Shown here one piece after another: positions 1 to 8,868 of a stretch of 64,000 nt of DNA; the stretch's first letter is position 1, and each line of letters starts with the position of its first letter. Source of the stretch: Halalkalibacter akibai JCM 9157 (GTDB lineage Bacteria > Bacillota > Bacilli > Bacillales > Bacillaceae_D); NCBI RefSeq assembly GCF_000513135.1, contig NZ_BAUV01000009.1, forward strand, positions 62,001 to 126,000, in the 5' to 3' direction. Below the pieces are notes generated by a model, which saw nothing but the letters and a program-made list of their open reading frames with translations, was not told where the DNA came from and did no database searches. A program made the position numbers and the translations under genes.

Positions 1-2
1 AA

Positions 3-431
3 GGTGTTACAAGTGGTAGCCGTGCTAAATTAATGAAAATGTTTAAGCAAAGCCATCAAGCTGTTTTATTCGGTACAAGTAGCTTTTGGGAAGGGATTGA
101 TTTACCAGGAGAGGAATTACAAATTCTGGTTATTGTAAGACTGCCATTTTCTCCTCCAGACCAACCTCTACTTCAAGCTCAATTTGAGCGTGCGAAAGAG
201 GACGGTAGAAACCCGTTTATGGATATCTCTCTTCCTCAGGCGATTATACGTTTTAAACAAGGATTTGGAAGATTAATTAGAACAAAGCAAGATCGTGGCT
301 GCGTATTTGTCTTTGATCGAAGAATTTCTACCACTCGCTATGGAAAACAATTTATTAGATCACTGCCAGACGTCCCTGTTTATGAAGATAAACTTGAGCA
401 TTTACTAGAGCAATTTAAGGATTTTATCTAA
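3..431 (+). CDS. dinG: ATP-dependent helicase DinG, C-terminal part (cut by window edge)
   Basis: The reading frame is open from base 3 and continues off the left edge, so only about the last 142 residues are visible. They carry the two C-terminal motifs of XPD/DinG-type superfamily 2 helicases: GTSSFWEGIDLPGE (motif V region) and QGFGRLIRTKQDRG (motif VI, with the arginines that contact ATP). In Bacillus, DinG is fused to an N-terminal exonuclease domain, which would lie outside the window. Identity is supported by the dinG-ypmA-ypmB-aspB-asnS order that follows, as in B. subtilis. The next gene starts 26 bases downstream. Confidence 0.9.
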   Translation, partial: GVTSGSRAKLMKMFKQSHQAVLFGTSSFWEGIDLPGEELQILVIVRLPFSPPDQPLLQAQFERAKEDGRNPFMDISLPQAIIRFKQGFGRLIRTKQDRGCVFVFDRRISTTRYGKQFIRSLPDVPVYEDKLEHLLEQFKDFI

Positions 432-457
432 AGATAACTGTGGAGGAGATTGGTGAT

Positions 458-1306
458 ATGCGTAAAGGTCTGATTACTCTTTTCATCCTGATCATGTTGG
501 CTATAAGTGTTGGTTTAGATGTTAGAATTTTAACTAATGAACAGGATGAAGAAATGGAATTAGATTTGCAACTAGAGGAGGAAGATGTAGGTTTAGTATT
601 TTTTGATTTACCTAATGGTGAAGCAACTTATATCGAACTACCTAGTGGAGAAACATTCCTTATTGGCACAGGATCAGAAGATTCAGCCGAAGCACTGTTT
701 TATCGTTTACGTAAGCTGAATGTCCAATCAATTGACACCATTATCTTACCTCGATTCGAAAAAGAATACAGTGGCAATGTTGAAAAGATTATAACTAAGC
801 TAAAAACGAAACAACTAATTGTTCCTTCAAAAGGCTTAAGTCAAGCCATTAATCAATATCAATCATTTGCCATAGATATATTTGAATGGAAGGAAAATGA
901 ACTTTATCCAATAAGTGATTATGCATCAATTAAAACGTTATCAAATGATCAAGCTTTGATGCCAATGGTCTCTTTTATCTTGTCAGTACACGATAAACAT
1001 CAATTCTTCTTTTCATTTGAAGCAAATGAAAGCTTAGAGAAAACTTGGATTGAAGAAGGATTATCCCCTGTCTCCATTTTGAAAGTAGCTGAATTTGGAG
1101 ATGAGGTAGGAACGAGTCAGCGATTCTTAAATGAAATCGACCCAGAGGTTGCCGTTTTGTTCTCAAAGAGAGACGCGGAAATCAGTGCGCAACTAATCGA
1201 ACGTCTCCAAGAAACATGGATAGACACATACACCATGAAACAAAACGGATCCGTCATCGTAAAAATAAATAAACTAGACTACGACATCGTCACCGTACAT
1301 TTCTAA
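458..1306 (+). CDS. Membrane-anchored protein with a degenerate metallo-beta-lactamase-like fold
   Basis: A 282-residue protein with one N-terminal hydrophobic segment (about residues 5-22), then an acidic linker and a globular domain outside the membrane. The order 'GEATYIELPSGETFLIGTGS', 'IDTIILPRF', 'LIVPSKG' resembles the early strands of ComEC/Rec2-type metallo-beta-lactamase domains. The HxHxDH metal motif is absent: the expected position reads PRFEKEYSGN. It is therefore probably not a metal hydrolase. I chose ATG 458 because GGAGGAG lies 8 bases upstream; an in-frame GTG at 440 would place that ribosome site inside the gene. It sits between dinG and ypmA, where B. subtilis has no such gene. 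Function is unknown. Confidence 0.6.
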   Translation: MRKGLITLFILIMLAISVGLDVRILTNEQDEEMELDLQLEEEDVGLVFFDLPNGEATYIELPSGETFLIGTGSEDSAEALFYRLRKLNVQSIDTIILPRFEKEYSGNVEKIITKLKTKQLIVPSKGLSQAINQYQSFAIDIFEWKENELYPISDYASIKTLSNDQALMPMVSFILSVHDKHQFFFSFEANESLEKTWIEEGLSPVSILKVAEFGDEVGTSQRFLNEIDPEVAVLFSKRDAEISAQLIERLQETWIDTYTMKQNGSVIVKINKLDYDIVTVHF

Positions 1307-1866
1307 AGCTTAGGGAGTACAAGATTTGTTAAATTCGTGTTAAAAATTAAAGTGGAATGGAGCGGAAGGCACTTGACTCCTGCGGGAATAGAGGAAAGGG
1401 CAAGACCCCACAGACGGAACGTCGAGGAGGCTTGGCTTGCTCCCCGCGGAAAGCAAGTGCCTGAAGCGTAGTGGAGCGGAGCTTGTGGCAATATCCGGTT
1501 AAAACAAAAATATTCTGCACAGGGCATTTGTGCAGAACATCTTGAGGTGTGAGTAGGAGAATTTTGTTGTTTGTTATCTAACTATGTCTTATGATGTTAC
1601 AGTAGTTACTTTTTTTCTTGAAAAACAGCAGGAAATAAAGTTTGACGAATTGATATTGGAAACACTTGATGCCATTTTAAGCCTTTTCGACGTAACAGAG
1701 CTACTTCGTTTTTCTCTGCTTGGAAACGTTTTGCAGTTGATTTTGAATTTGACAAATGTTACGCCCCCTTTCACTGGCGTACTTATATTATGACCTTTAT
1801 TGAAACATCTATGTTTAGCAAAACTTGTACAACTAGGAATAACTTTATCCAATTGGAGGAGTCAGC
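1307..1866. other. 560-base gap without a convincing gene
   Basis: The left part holds a GC-rich inverted-repeat element (separate entry). A 9-bp hairpin follows (TTCTGCACA at 1513-1521 pairing with TGTGCAGAA at 1529-1537) with no T-run, so it is not a typical terminator. From 1584 to 1852 there are open frames on both strands, but neither has a ribosome site or recognisable family features, and I treat them as chance. The last bases hold the GGAGG ribosome site of ypmA. Confidence 0.6.
1350..1485. repeat. GC-rich imperfect palindromic intergenic element
   Basis: This stretch is far richer in G+C than its AT-rich surroundings. Its arms are inverted: AGGCACTTG at 1367-1375 matches CAAGTGCCT at 1454-1462 exactly, and CCTGCGGGA just inside pairs imperfectly with TCCCCGCGG. 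A shorter GTGGAATGGAGCGG / GTGGAGCGG pair flanks both ends in direct orientation. From memory, elements with this core are dispersed in intergenic regions of many Bacillaceae genomes. No second copy was seen in this window. It could be a MITE-like element or a structured RNA; no transposase is present. Confidence 0.6.
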
Positions 1867-2037
1867 ATGGAGCAGAAGATGATTGTATTATCTACACACC
1901 ATATAAGTAAGGCACCGGATTTATATAAAATAGTCGATTCATTAAACAGAACGTTAAAGCAAAAAGATTTAACGTTTGGTTTATCTATAGACAAACAAGA
2001 TCAGGAAAAAATGGTTTTTACCATATATCATACATAA
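1867..2037 (+). CDS. ypmA: YpmA-family small protein (DUF4264)
   Basis: A 56-residue protein starting MEQKMIVLSTHHISKAPDLY and ending MVFTIYHT. It has a strong ribosome site (GGAGG, 6-7 bases before the ATG). Size, lack of any membrane segment, and position immediately before ypmB and aspB match YpmA of B. subtilis. Its biochemical role is not known. The stop is 13 bases before ypmB, so the two are probably co-transcribed. Confidence 0.85.
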   Translation: MEQKMIVLSTHHISKAPDLYKIVDSLNRTLKQKDLTFGLSIDKQDQEKMVFTIYHT

Positions 2038-2050
2038 TGTGGAGTGACAC

Positions 2051-2533
2051 ATGAAAAAGTGGATTATTATTATTATACTAGTACTCATTATACTTTTTAC
2101 TGGAGCTGGAGTTTACGCGTATCAGCTGATTCGCGAACCTTTATTACATGAATTAAATCAAGCTGAAAGTTATGTTAAAGGTCAAAAATTGCTAACAGAA
2201 GTAACATCAGCATCGTATTATCATGGAACCGATGCATTCTATGTATTAATCGGATCGACAGAAGAAGGGTCAGAAGCGATTGTATGGGTTTCAGAAGATT
2301 ACGATTTCCATCATGTTGAACTTCAAACGGATGGATTATCAAAAGAGGATGCACTGGCTATCGTCCATCAAGAAGATAATATAAAAGGAATTCAATCCGT
2401 GAAACTTGGGTTTGAACGAGGTTTGCCTGTTTATGAAATAACATATTTGAACGAAGAAAATCGAAAAGGCTACTACTACTTAACTTTTGCAGATGGAACT
2501 TTTATGAAAAGGTATGTTTTACGAACAAATTAA
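2051..2533 (+). CDS. ypmB: YpmB-family membrane-anchored protein (DUF5590)
   Basis: A 160-residue protein with a very hydrophobic N-terminal segment (WIIIIILVLIILFTGAGVYAY, about residues 4-24) followed by a roughly 130-residue domain expected outside the membrane. The repeated pattern 'EVTSASYYHGTDAFYVLIGSTEEG...' and '...LPVYEITYLNEENRKGYYYLTFADG' resembles the YpmB fold, which is related to PepSY domains. Some such domains inhibit secreted or wall proteases, but no role is established here. Genomic position between ypmA and aspB is conserved in Bacillus. The start follows a GGAGTG ribosome site. Confidence 0.85.
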   Translation: MKKWIIIIILVLIILFTGAGVYAYQLIREPLLHELNQAESYVKGQKLLTEVTSASYYHGTDAFYVLIGSTEEGSEAIVWVSEDYDFHHVELQTDGLSKEDALAIVHQEDNIKGIQSVKLGFERGLPVYEITYLNEENRKGYYYLTFADGTFMKRYVLRTN

Positions 2534-2566
2534 CTCATTTCTTAAGAATAGTTTGTGATTTAGGAC

Positions 2567-2595
2567 TTGAATCATTGTTGATGAGACACTATAGT
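2567..2595 (+). promoter_or_regulatory. Sigma-A-type promoter of aspB
   Basis: TTGAAT (2567-2572) and TATAGT (2590-2595) are separated by exactly 17 bases, 30 bases upstream of the aspB start. This suggests aspB has its own promoter despite following ypmB closely. Start site not known. Confidence 0.6.
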
Positions 2596-2625
2596 GTATA
2601 TATATAACTTGGGAGGGACGACAAA

Positions 2626-3809
2626 ATGAAATTAGCTAAACGAGTATCTACATTAACACCATCTACTACACTTGCGATAACAGCAAAGGCCAAAGAATTG
2701 AAAGAACAAGGCCATGATGTAATTGGACTTGGTGCAGGTGAACCCGATTTTAACACTCCGCAATATATCATTAATGCTGCCGTTCGTTCAATGGAAGAAG
2801 GTCACACGAAATACACACCTTCAGCAGGCTTGCCTAAACTAAAAGAAGCGATTATCGGTAAATTTGAAAGAGATCAACAAATTACATATAAGCCGTCAGA
2901 AATTCTTGTTGGTTCTGGGGCAAAGCATGTTCTCTACACACTTTTTCAAGCAATTCTAGATGAAGGTGATGAAGTTATCATTCCAACACCTTATTGGGTT
3001 AGTTATCCGGAACAAGTGAAATTGGCAGATGGTAATCCTGTATACATCGAAGGGCTTGAGAGTAACGATTTTAAAGTAACTGCAGAACAGCTAGAACAAG
3101 CGATTACAATTAAAACAAAAGCATTTATTTTAAACTCACCAAGTAACCCAACAGGTTCTATGTATTCAGCTGAGGAGCTTCGCGAATTAGGGGAAGTTTG
3201 TTTAAAGCACGATATACTAATTGTTTCAGATGAAATATATGAGAAGCTTGTTTATGATGGTGCAACTCATACTTCTATTGCTCAACTTTCTACAGAGTTG
3301 AAAGAGCAAACACTTGTTGTTAATGGAGTGTCTAAATCTCACTCGATGACGGGCTGGAGAATTGGTTATGCTGCAGGAAATAAAGAGATTATCAACGCAA
3401 TGACCAATCTTGCAAGTCACAGCACTTCTAACCCAACAACAAATGCTCAGTATGGAACTATTGCTGCATATACAGAGGATGATGGATCTGTAGAGCAAAT
3501 GCGAGAGGCGTTTGAAGACAGGCTGAATCAGGTATACGAAAAACTTATTGCTATTCCTGGCGTTTCATGCGTGAAGCTAAAGGTGCTTTTTATCTTTTCC
3601 CTAATGTAAGTGAAGCAGTTAAATTAACTGGATTTGCAGATGTGGATACATGGGTGGAAGCTATTCTAGAAGAAGAAAAAGTGGCTCTGGTTCCAGGATC
3701 AGGCTTCGGTGCTCCGGACAATGTCCGTTTATCTTACGCTACTTCTCTTGACGCGATTGAAGAAGCTTTATCAAGAATTGACCGCTTTGTAAGAGCTCAC
3801 ACAAAATAA
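2626..3809 (+). pseudogene. aspB: Aspartate aminotransferase AspB, frame broken by one missing base near 3577
   Basis: A fold-type I, class I PLP-dependent aminotransferase that interconverts aspartate/2-oxoglutarate and oxaloacetate/glutamate in the cytoplasm. Family motifs are intact: 'GLGAGEPDFNTP', 'NSPSNPTG', 'SDEIYEKLVYDG' and 'VSKSHSMTGWRIGYAAG' with the PLP lysine in SKSHSMTG. The frame runs to a stop at 3609 but leaves the family pattern after 'PGVSCVK'. Adding one base at about 3577 (aagct to aagcct) joins it to 'GAFYLFPN...LSRIDRFVRAHTK' ending at 3809, giving about 394 residues, the normal family length. As only one base is missing from an otherwise intact central metabolic gene, a sequencing error is more likely than decay. 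asnS follows, linking aspartate synthesis to asparaginyl-tRNA formation. Confidence 0.9.
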
Positions 3810-3830
3810 GTGAATTATTTCATTAATTTG

Positions 3831-3860
3831 AAGAGGCTGACATTTTGTTAGTCTCTTTCT
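3831..3860 (+). terminator. Weak terminator after aspB
   Basis: AGAGGCTGA pairs imperfectly with TTAGTCTCT across a short loop, followed by T-rich sequence. It lies between the aspB stop and the asnS promoter. Confidence 0.45.
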
Positions 3861-3865
3861 ATTCG

Positions 3866-3894
3866 TTGACTTAAAAAAATGCACAAGGTATAAT
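3866..3894 (+). promoter_or_regulatory. Sigma-A promoter of asnS
   Basis: TTGACT (3866-3871), a 17-base spacer and a perfect TATAAT (3889-3894), located 38 bases before the asnS start codon. This is the best-matching promoter in the left part of the window. The leader is too short for a T-box. Confidence 0.8.
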
Positions 3895-3931
3895 GAAGGA
3901 TGTTATACATAGTAGTGATGGAGGTAATAAC

Positions 3932-5224
3932 GTGAAAACGACAATCGCAAAAGTAGGTTCATTTGTTGAACAAGAAGTTACAATTGGAGCTTGGTTAGCG
4001 GGAAAGCGATCTAGTGGAAAAATAGCTTTTTTGCAATTAAGGGATGGGACAGGCTTTATACAAGGAGTAGTCGTTAAGGCTGAGGTTGATGAAGAAATGT
4101 TCCAAAAAGCCAAAAATCTAACACAAGAAAGTTCATTATATGTAACAGGGATCGTTCGGGCTGATGAACGTGCTCCTTCTGGATATGAATTAACCGTTAC
4201 AAAAGTTGAAGTTCTACATGAGGCAGTTGATTATCCAATTACTCCAAAGGAACATGGCACTGAATTTTTAATGGACAATCGTCATTTATGGCTGCGTTCT
4301 AAACGTCAACACGCAGTCATGAAAGTAAGAAATGAAATTATTCGTGCAACATATGAATTTTTCAACGATAATGATTTTGTTAAAATTGATCCTCCGATTT
4401 TGACGGGAAGTGCCCCTGAAGGAACATCAGAACTATTTGCAACAAAATACTTTGATGAAGATGCCTATTTATCTCAAAGTGGACAACTTTATATGGAAGC
4501 AGCCGCAATGGCAATGGGACGAGTTTTTTCTTTTGGACCAACATTTAGAGCTGAAAAATCAAAAACTCGTCGTCATCTAATTGAGTTTTGGATGATTGAG
4601 CCAGAGATGGCATTTGTTGAATTTAATGAAAATCTTGAAATTCAGGAACAATACGTAGCGTACATCGTTCAATCTGTACTGAAAAATTGTCAGCTTGAAT
4701 TAAAAACTCTTGGTCGCGACATAAGCAAGCTTGAGGCAATTCAAGCTCCGTTCCCAAGAATTACGTATGATGATGCAATCACATTCTTACAAGAAAAAGG
4801 ATTTGATGACATTACATGGGGTGATGACTTTGGTGCACCTCATGAAACGGCCATAGCTGAGCATTATGAAAAGCCAGTTTTCATCACTCATTATCCAACA
4901 AGTTTAAAGCCTTTCTATATGCAACCTGCGCCTGATCGAGATGATGTTGTCCTTTGTGCGGATTTAATTGCGCCAGAAGGGTACGGGGAGATTATTGGTG
5001 GCTCTGAGCGTATTCACGATTACGATTTACTTAAGAAAAATCTTGAGCTGCATAATTTGTCTCTTGATGCTTATCAATGGTATCTAGACTTACGTAAATT
5101 TGGATCTGTTCCCCATTCAGGATTTGGATTAGGACTTGAAAGAACAGTTGCTTGGATTTCAGGAGTGGAACATGTTCGTGAATCGATTCCTTTCCCAAGA
5201 CTTTTAAATCGATTATACCCATAA
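3932..5224 (+). CDS. asnS: Asparaginyl-tRNA synthetase
   Basis: Class IIb aminoacyl-tRNA synthetase that charges tRNA-Asn with asparagine. The N-terminal OB-fold anticodon-binding domain is seen as '[24 protein letters not shown]' (about residues 16-40). The catalytic core has motif 2 '[22 protein letters not shown]' and motif 3 '[15 protein letters not shown]' near the C-terminus. I chose GTG 3932 because it follows GGAGG with good spacing and gives 430 residues, which is the B. subtilis AsnS length. A longer frame from 3893 overlaps the -10 box and can be excluded. Downstream order asnS-dnaD-nth is conserved. Confidence 0.95.
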   Translation: MKTTIAKVGSFVEQEVTIGAWLAGKRSSGKIAFLQLRDGTGFIQGVVVKAEVDEEMFQKAKNLTQESSLYVTGIVRADERAPSGYELTVTKVEVLHEAVDYPITPKEHGTEFLMDNRHLWLRSKRQHAVMKVRNEIIRATYEFFNDNDFVKIDPPILTGSAPEGTSELFATKYFDEDAYLSQSGQLYMEAAAMAMGRVFSFGPTFRAEKSKTRRHLIEFWMIEPEMAFVEFNENLEIQEQYVAYIVQSVLKNCQLELKTLGRDISKLEAIQAPFPRITYDDAITFLQEKGFDDITWGDDFGAPHETAIAEHYEKPVFITHYPTSLKPFYMQPAPDRDDVVLCADLIAPEGYGEIIGGSERIHDYDLLKKNLELHNLSLDAYQWYLDLRKFGSVPHSGFGLGLERTVAWISGVEHVRESIPFPRLLNRLYP

Positions 5225-5231
5225 AATTGAT

Positions 5232-5279
5232 AAGGTTGACTTCATTTTGGTTTGTAGCCAAGGAAGTCAACCTCTTTTT
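5232..5279 (+). terminator. Terminator after asnS
   Basis: AAGGTTGACTTC pairs with GAAGTCAACCTC over 11 bp, followed by TTTTTA. Confidence 0.85.
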
Positions 5280-5353
5280 ATCCGTACAGTAAGGAAAAGG
5301 AAGTCCTTAAAAGGCGGTACACATGTTATAATAAAGGATAGAGGTGTTTGCTG

Positions 5354-6061
5354 ATGGATCAGAACTTATTAGTGAAATGGACAAGCCAAAGACAACTATC
5401 CATACCAACATTATTATTAAAGCACTATAAACAATTAGGGATTAAAGAGGAGGAGCTCGTCGCGTTACTTCATATACAATCGTGTATTGAAGAAGGAGAC
5501 GGATTCCCAACTCCAGAGTTCCTTAGTGAACGAATGACACTACAAATGAATGAGTGTGCAGATATGTTAGGAAGGTTAATCCGAATGAATGTTCTTTCCC
5601 TTGAAAAGAAGTGGGATGAACAAGGCATCCTTTTTGAATTTTTTTCACTTGAACCATTGTGGTTGAATTTAATTCAGTTTCTAAAAGGAGAACAAATAGA
5701 AGCTCAGGAACAAACAAAACAGAGTCAAGAAGGATTATTATATACAAAATTCGAAGAGGAGTTTTGTCGGCCTCTTTCCCCGATAGAAGCAGAGACGTTG
5801 TCTATGTGGCTTGATCAAGATAGTCATTCATATGATTTAATCATTGCAGCGCTACGAGAAGCCGTAGTATCAGGTAAATTGAATTTTCGCTATATTGATC
5901 GAATTTTATTTGAGTGGAAACGCAATGGGATTAAAACACTTGATCAAGCAAAAGCACACGGAGAGAAATTCCGTAAATATAACAATGCTCAAACAAAGCA
6001 GGAGCCGAAACGACCACGAGCTGATTCATATCCTTCTTTTAGCTGGCTTGATAAGTCTTAA
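5354..6061 (+). CDS. dnaD: DNA replication initiation protein DnaD
   Basis: DnaD helps load the replicative helicase at oriC and at restart sites together with DnaB and DnaI. The 235-residue product has the two DnaD domains: an N-terminal winged-helix oligomerisation domain ('LSIPTLLLKHYKQLGIKEEELVALLHIQ', about residues 17-44, written here as a family hallmark in two parts) and a C-terminal DnaD_B_B2 domain ('IEAETLSMWLDQ', then 'ALREAVVSGKLNFRYIDRIL'). Length is close to the B. subtilis protein. ATG 5354 is preceded by GAGGTG 7 bases upstream; a TTG at 5348 is too close. A TATAAT at about 5332 may be its -10 box. nth follows within 22 bases. Confidence 0.95.
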   Translation: MDQNLLVKWTSQRQLSIPTLLLKHYKQLGIKEEELVALLHIQSCIEEGDGFPTPEFLSERMTLQMNECADMLGRLIRMNVLSLEKKWDEQGILFEFFSLEPLWLNLIQFLKGEQIEAQEQTKQSQEGLLYTKFEEEFCRPLSPIEAETLSMWLDQDSHSYDLIIAALREAVVSGKLNFRYIDRILFEWKRNGIKTLDQAKAHGEKFRKYNNAQTKQEPKRPRADSYPSFSWLDKS

Positions 6062-6083
6062 AAAAAGACAGGGAGAGTAAATG

Positions 6084-6737
6084 ATGCTATCAAAGAAACA
6101 AACAATAGAAGTGCTTGATGTTATTGCCAATATGTATCCAGATGCTGAATGTGAATTGGTACATTCAAACCCGTTTGAGTTAGTCATTGCTGTTCTACTT
6201 TCTGCTCAATGTACAGATGTTCTGGTGAATAAAGTTACACCAGGCTTGTTCTCAAAATACAAACAACCTGAGGATTATTTAGCTGTCCCTATAGAAGAAT
6301 TAGAACAAGATATTCGCTCAATCGGTTTATTTAGGAGCAAAGCAAAAAATATAAAAAAACTTTGTCAGACTTTAATCGAAGAGTATAATGGAGAAGTGCC
6401 TAAAGAAAGAGATGAATTAGTGAAGTTAGCTGGAGTAGGAAGAAAAACGGCCAATGTCGTAACTTCAGTAGCTTTTGGCATACCAGCAATTGCAGTTGAC
6501 ACTCATGTGGAGCGAGTTTCGAAACGCTTGGCAATATGCAGATGGAAAGATTCAGTCTTGCAAGTAGAAGAGACGCTTATGAAAAAAATTCCCGAAGATC
6601 GTTGGTCGGATTGTCATCACCAATTAATTTTCTTTGGAAGATATCATTGTAAAGCTCAATCTCCGCAATGTGAAACGTGCCCTCTACTTGATGATTGTCG
6701 CGAAGGCAAAAAAAGAATGAAAGCTAGAGTAAAATGA
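6084..6737 (+). CDS. nth: Endonuclease III
   Basis: A bifunctional DNA glycosylase/AP lyase of base-excision repair that removes oxidised pyrimidines. The helix-hairpin-helix with the catalytic lysine is 'LAGVGRKTANVV', followed by the catalytic aspartate in 'AVDTHVERVSKRL'. The C-terminal 4Fe-4S ligands have the family spacing C-x6-C-x2-C-x5-C (CKAQSPQCETCPLLDDC). Two ATG codons are adjacent (6081, 6084). The second gives better spacing to GGGAGAG and matches the B. subtilis N-terminus, giving 217 residues. The stop overlaps the start of ypoC (ATGA), implying translational coupling. Confidence 0.95.
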   Translation: MLSKKQTIEVLDVIANMYPDAECELVHSNPFELVIAVLLSAQCTDVLVNKVTPGLFSKYKQPEDYLAVPIEELEQDIRSIGLFRSKAKNIKKLCQTLIEEYNGEVPKERDELVKLAGVGRKTANVVTSVAFGIPAIAVDTHVERVSKRLAICRWKDSVLQVEETLMKKIPEDRWSDCHHQLIFFGRYHCKAQSPQCETCPLLDDCREGKKRMKARVK

Positions 6738-7234
6738 TTCATATACCTCCAGCTTTTCAACAGACATTATTTTATCCTAATCAACAATTAATTGCTCCTC
6801 CAAGTACAAAGGCTTCCTTTAAAGAAATATGTAAATCGATTCCTTTTTACTACGATTTAATTAATGTTGAGGATATACAAGCTAAAAAACATGAATTTAT
6901 TCCACTAATTTTTCAATGTTGGGAAGAGGAAGAACTTATTTTAGTCAATTATTATCGAGAACGTAATCTAATAAAGGTTAAACCGATTATGACTACGATG
7001 CTAGCTGCGTTTATTGACACATTATTTTGGTTGAATAATAAACTAGTAGAAGGACTCAAGCATTTACCTTCTTGCATCAAGGAATTAGTTTATAAGCCAA
7101 TAAATTGTATAGAAAGACTTGAATATATTCTTTCTGCACCGAGTCAATATCACGCTTTTATTCAATTAAAAGCTTTATTCTTAGAAATAAAAAAAATATA
7201 TGCTAAATACAAACTGTTGGAACATAAAGAATAA
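6734..7234 (+). CDS. ypoC: YpoC-family protein
   Basis: A 166-residue soluble protein with no signal peptide or membrane segment, overlapping nth by 4 bases. Conserved-looking features are 'LIFQCWEEEELILVNYYRERN', split around an acidic patch, and 'TTMLAAFIDTLFWLNN'. Size and location directly after nth match YpoC of B. subtilis, whose role is not known. A Rho-independent terminator follows directly, closing the dnaD-nth-ypoC operon. Confidence 0.8.
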   Translation: MIHIPPAFQQTLFYPNQQLIAPPSTKASFKEICKSIPFYYDLINVEDIQAKKHEFIPLIFQCWEEEELILVNYYRERNLIKVKPIMTTMLAAFIDTLFWLNNKLVEGLKHLPSCIKELVYKPINCIERLEYILSAPSQYHAFIQLKALFLEIKKIYAKYKLLEHKE

Positions 7235-7235
7235 C

Positions 7236-7264
7236 AAAGGATCTTATTAAAGATCCTTTCATTT
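7236..7264 (+). terminator. Terminator after ypoC
   Basis: AAAGGATCTT pairs with AAGATCCTTT around a short ATTA loop, followed by CATTTC. A small GACC/AGTC hairpin follows. Confidence 0.75.
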
Positions 7265-7314
7265 CAGACCGAAGAGTCTGAATACATAGATAGCTAAAGT
7301 GGGTGGGATAAGGG

Positions 7315-8868
7315 ATGAGTAAAGCGTTAGATTCAATTGTAAAGGTTCATGAAATGACAGATAAAGAAGAAGAGAGACAACGGATTGTCAAAGAAAAAGT
7401 AAGCAAGAACCGATTTCAAGTTGCATTTTGTGGTCATTTTTCAGCGGGAAAGTCAACCATTTTGAATCATTTATTAGGGGCAGAAATGCTACCGACAAGT
7501 CCGATACCAACGAGTGCTAATATCATCGGTATTAAAAACGGCGATTTAGGTTTAAGTGTTCAAGCAACAACAGGGGAAGTGAAAAATTGGAATGGCGAAA
7601 TTCCTTGGCAACGTGTGAGAGAATGGGGAATGAATGGGGGCGAAATTTCGTCTTTAACTATTCAAGCACCGTTACCATTTTTAGGTGATCATAGTACAAT
7701 CTATGATACACCTGGTGTGGATTCTACCGATCCTACTCACCAAGCAGTAACACTAGAGGCCCTTTATACAACTGATTTTATTTGTTATGTAATGGACTAT
7801 AATCATGTACAGTCTGAAACAAATTTAACTTTCTTAAAACAACTATCTGATGAAAAAAAACCTCTTTATTTAGTTGTGAATCAAATTGATAAACATGATG
7901 AACAAGAGCTTTCATTTCAAGATTTTGATCAATCAATCCGAGATACGTTTACTTCATGGGGGATAAATATTCTAATGCTCCGCTATACGAGTATGAAAGC
8001 GAAAGAACATCCACTTAATCAATTAAATCAATTTGAAAAAGAAATGAAAGCGATTTTATATCATGGCAACCAGCTACTTCCATATGCGAACCAACGGATA
8101 CAGCAGGGGTTCTTTTTAAGTATTATTAAGCGACTAGAAGAGGAAAAAGAAGAAAGTCTAGACCAAATTAAAGAAGAAATGAAGCAAGAAGGCTTTTCAT
8201 TAAGTCAGTTGGATGAGAGGCAACAATTGGCCGAGGATTATGAAAAAGCAATTCATGCCAAAAAAAGGTTTGAACAATTTTTTGAGAAAGAATGGCAAGC
8301 GATTGTAAAAGATGTAACGATCTTTCCGTACACAACAACGGAACTAGTTAGAAGCTGGCTTGAAAGCATTGAGCCTGGTTTTAAAGTTGGTTTTCTAAGG
8401 TCGAAAAAGAAGACAGAAGAAGAACAACAGCTAAGGTTAGAACGGTTAATCAATGAAACACAAGATAAAGTGAAAAGTCAGATTGAGTTCCATATGCACA
8501 AACTTTTTCTTTCTTTTGATTTATCTTTACTAACAAACCGTGAAGAGGTAGAGTCTGAATTAAGTAAGTTGCATTTAGAGATTACAGAACGATTCTTTAA
8601 GGATGCTGTTCAAGCTGGGCCTAAAAATAGAGAATATGTATATACTTTTACAAAGGATCGAACAGCTGCAATTATAAAAGAATTACGTCAAAAAGCAGCC
8701 TCAGTTATATTAGTTATGACTAAAGGTATGGAAAGTCATTGGGAAAAAGAACTTGAACAGCTAGAAAGAAAGCTAGATAAACTACATGAAATAGATGACT
8801 TTGTGATACAACTTACAAGAATTGATGACGGTTTTCAAGTAGCTATAGAGAAACACGAAGCCAAGTGA
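7315..8868 (+). CDS. dynA: Dynamin-like GTPase DynA, N-terminal half (D1)
   Basis: Bacterial dynamin-like protein; in B. subtilis DynA (YpbR) is one 1193-residue protein made of two dynamin modules that tethers and fuses membranes and contributes to phage and envelope-stress tolerance. This 517-residue half has the G1 P-loop 'CGHFSAGKST' (about residues 40-48), switch-region 'PIPTSANI', G3 'DTPGVDS' and G4 'NQID', then long charged helices (about residues 265-300 and 460-500) forming the stalk. It has a good ribosome site (GGGATAAGGG region). It ends 4 bases inside the next gene. Combined with that gene the length is 1190 residues, almost exactly a full DynA, so the split may be a one-base sequence error. 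Confidence 0.85.
   Translation: MSKALDSIVKVHEMTDKEEERQRIVKEKVSKNRFQVAFCGHFSAGKSTILNHLLGAEMLPTSPIPTSANIIGIKNGDLGLSVQATTGEVKNWNGEIPWQRVREWGMNGGEISSLTIQAPLPFLGDHSTIYDTPGVDSTDPTHQAVTLEALYTTDFICYVMDYNHVQSETNLTFLKQLSDEKKPLYLVVNQIDKHDEQELSFQDFDQSIRDTFTSWGINILMLRYTSMKAKEHPLNQLNQFEKEMKAILYHGNQLLPYANQRIQQGFFLSIIKRLEEEKEESLDQIKEEMKQEGFSLSQLDERQQLAEDYEKAIHAKKRFEQFFEKEWQAIVKDVTIFPYTTTELVRSWLESIEPGFKVGFLRSKKKTEEEQQLRLERLINETQDKVKSQIEFHMHKLFLSFDLSLLTNREEVESELSKLHLEITERFFKDAVQAGPKNREYVYTFTKDRTAAIIKELRQKAASVILVMTKGMESHWEKELEQLERKLDKLHEIDDFVIQLTRIDDGFQVAIEKHEAK

Noticed and set aside
1584-1852. Overlapping open frames of 69 and 87 codons on opposite strands
   Set aside because: No ribosome site, no recognisable domain and odd composition; they lie in a gap beside a repeat element.
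3871-4113. Open frame on the minus strand over the asnS start
   Set aside because: It covers the asnS promoter and coding start, has no ribosome site, and is a shadow of asnS.
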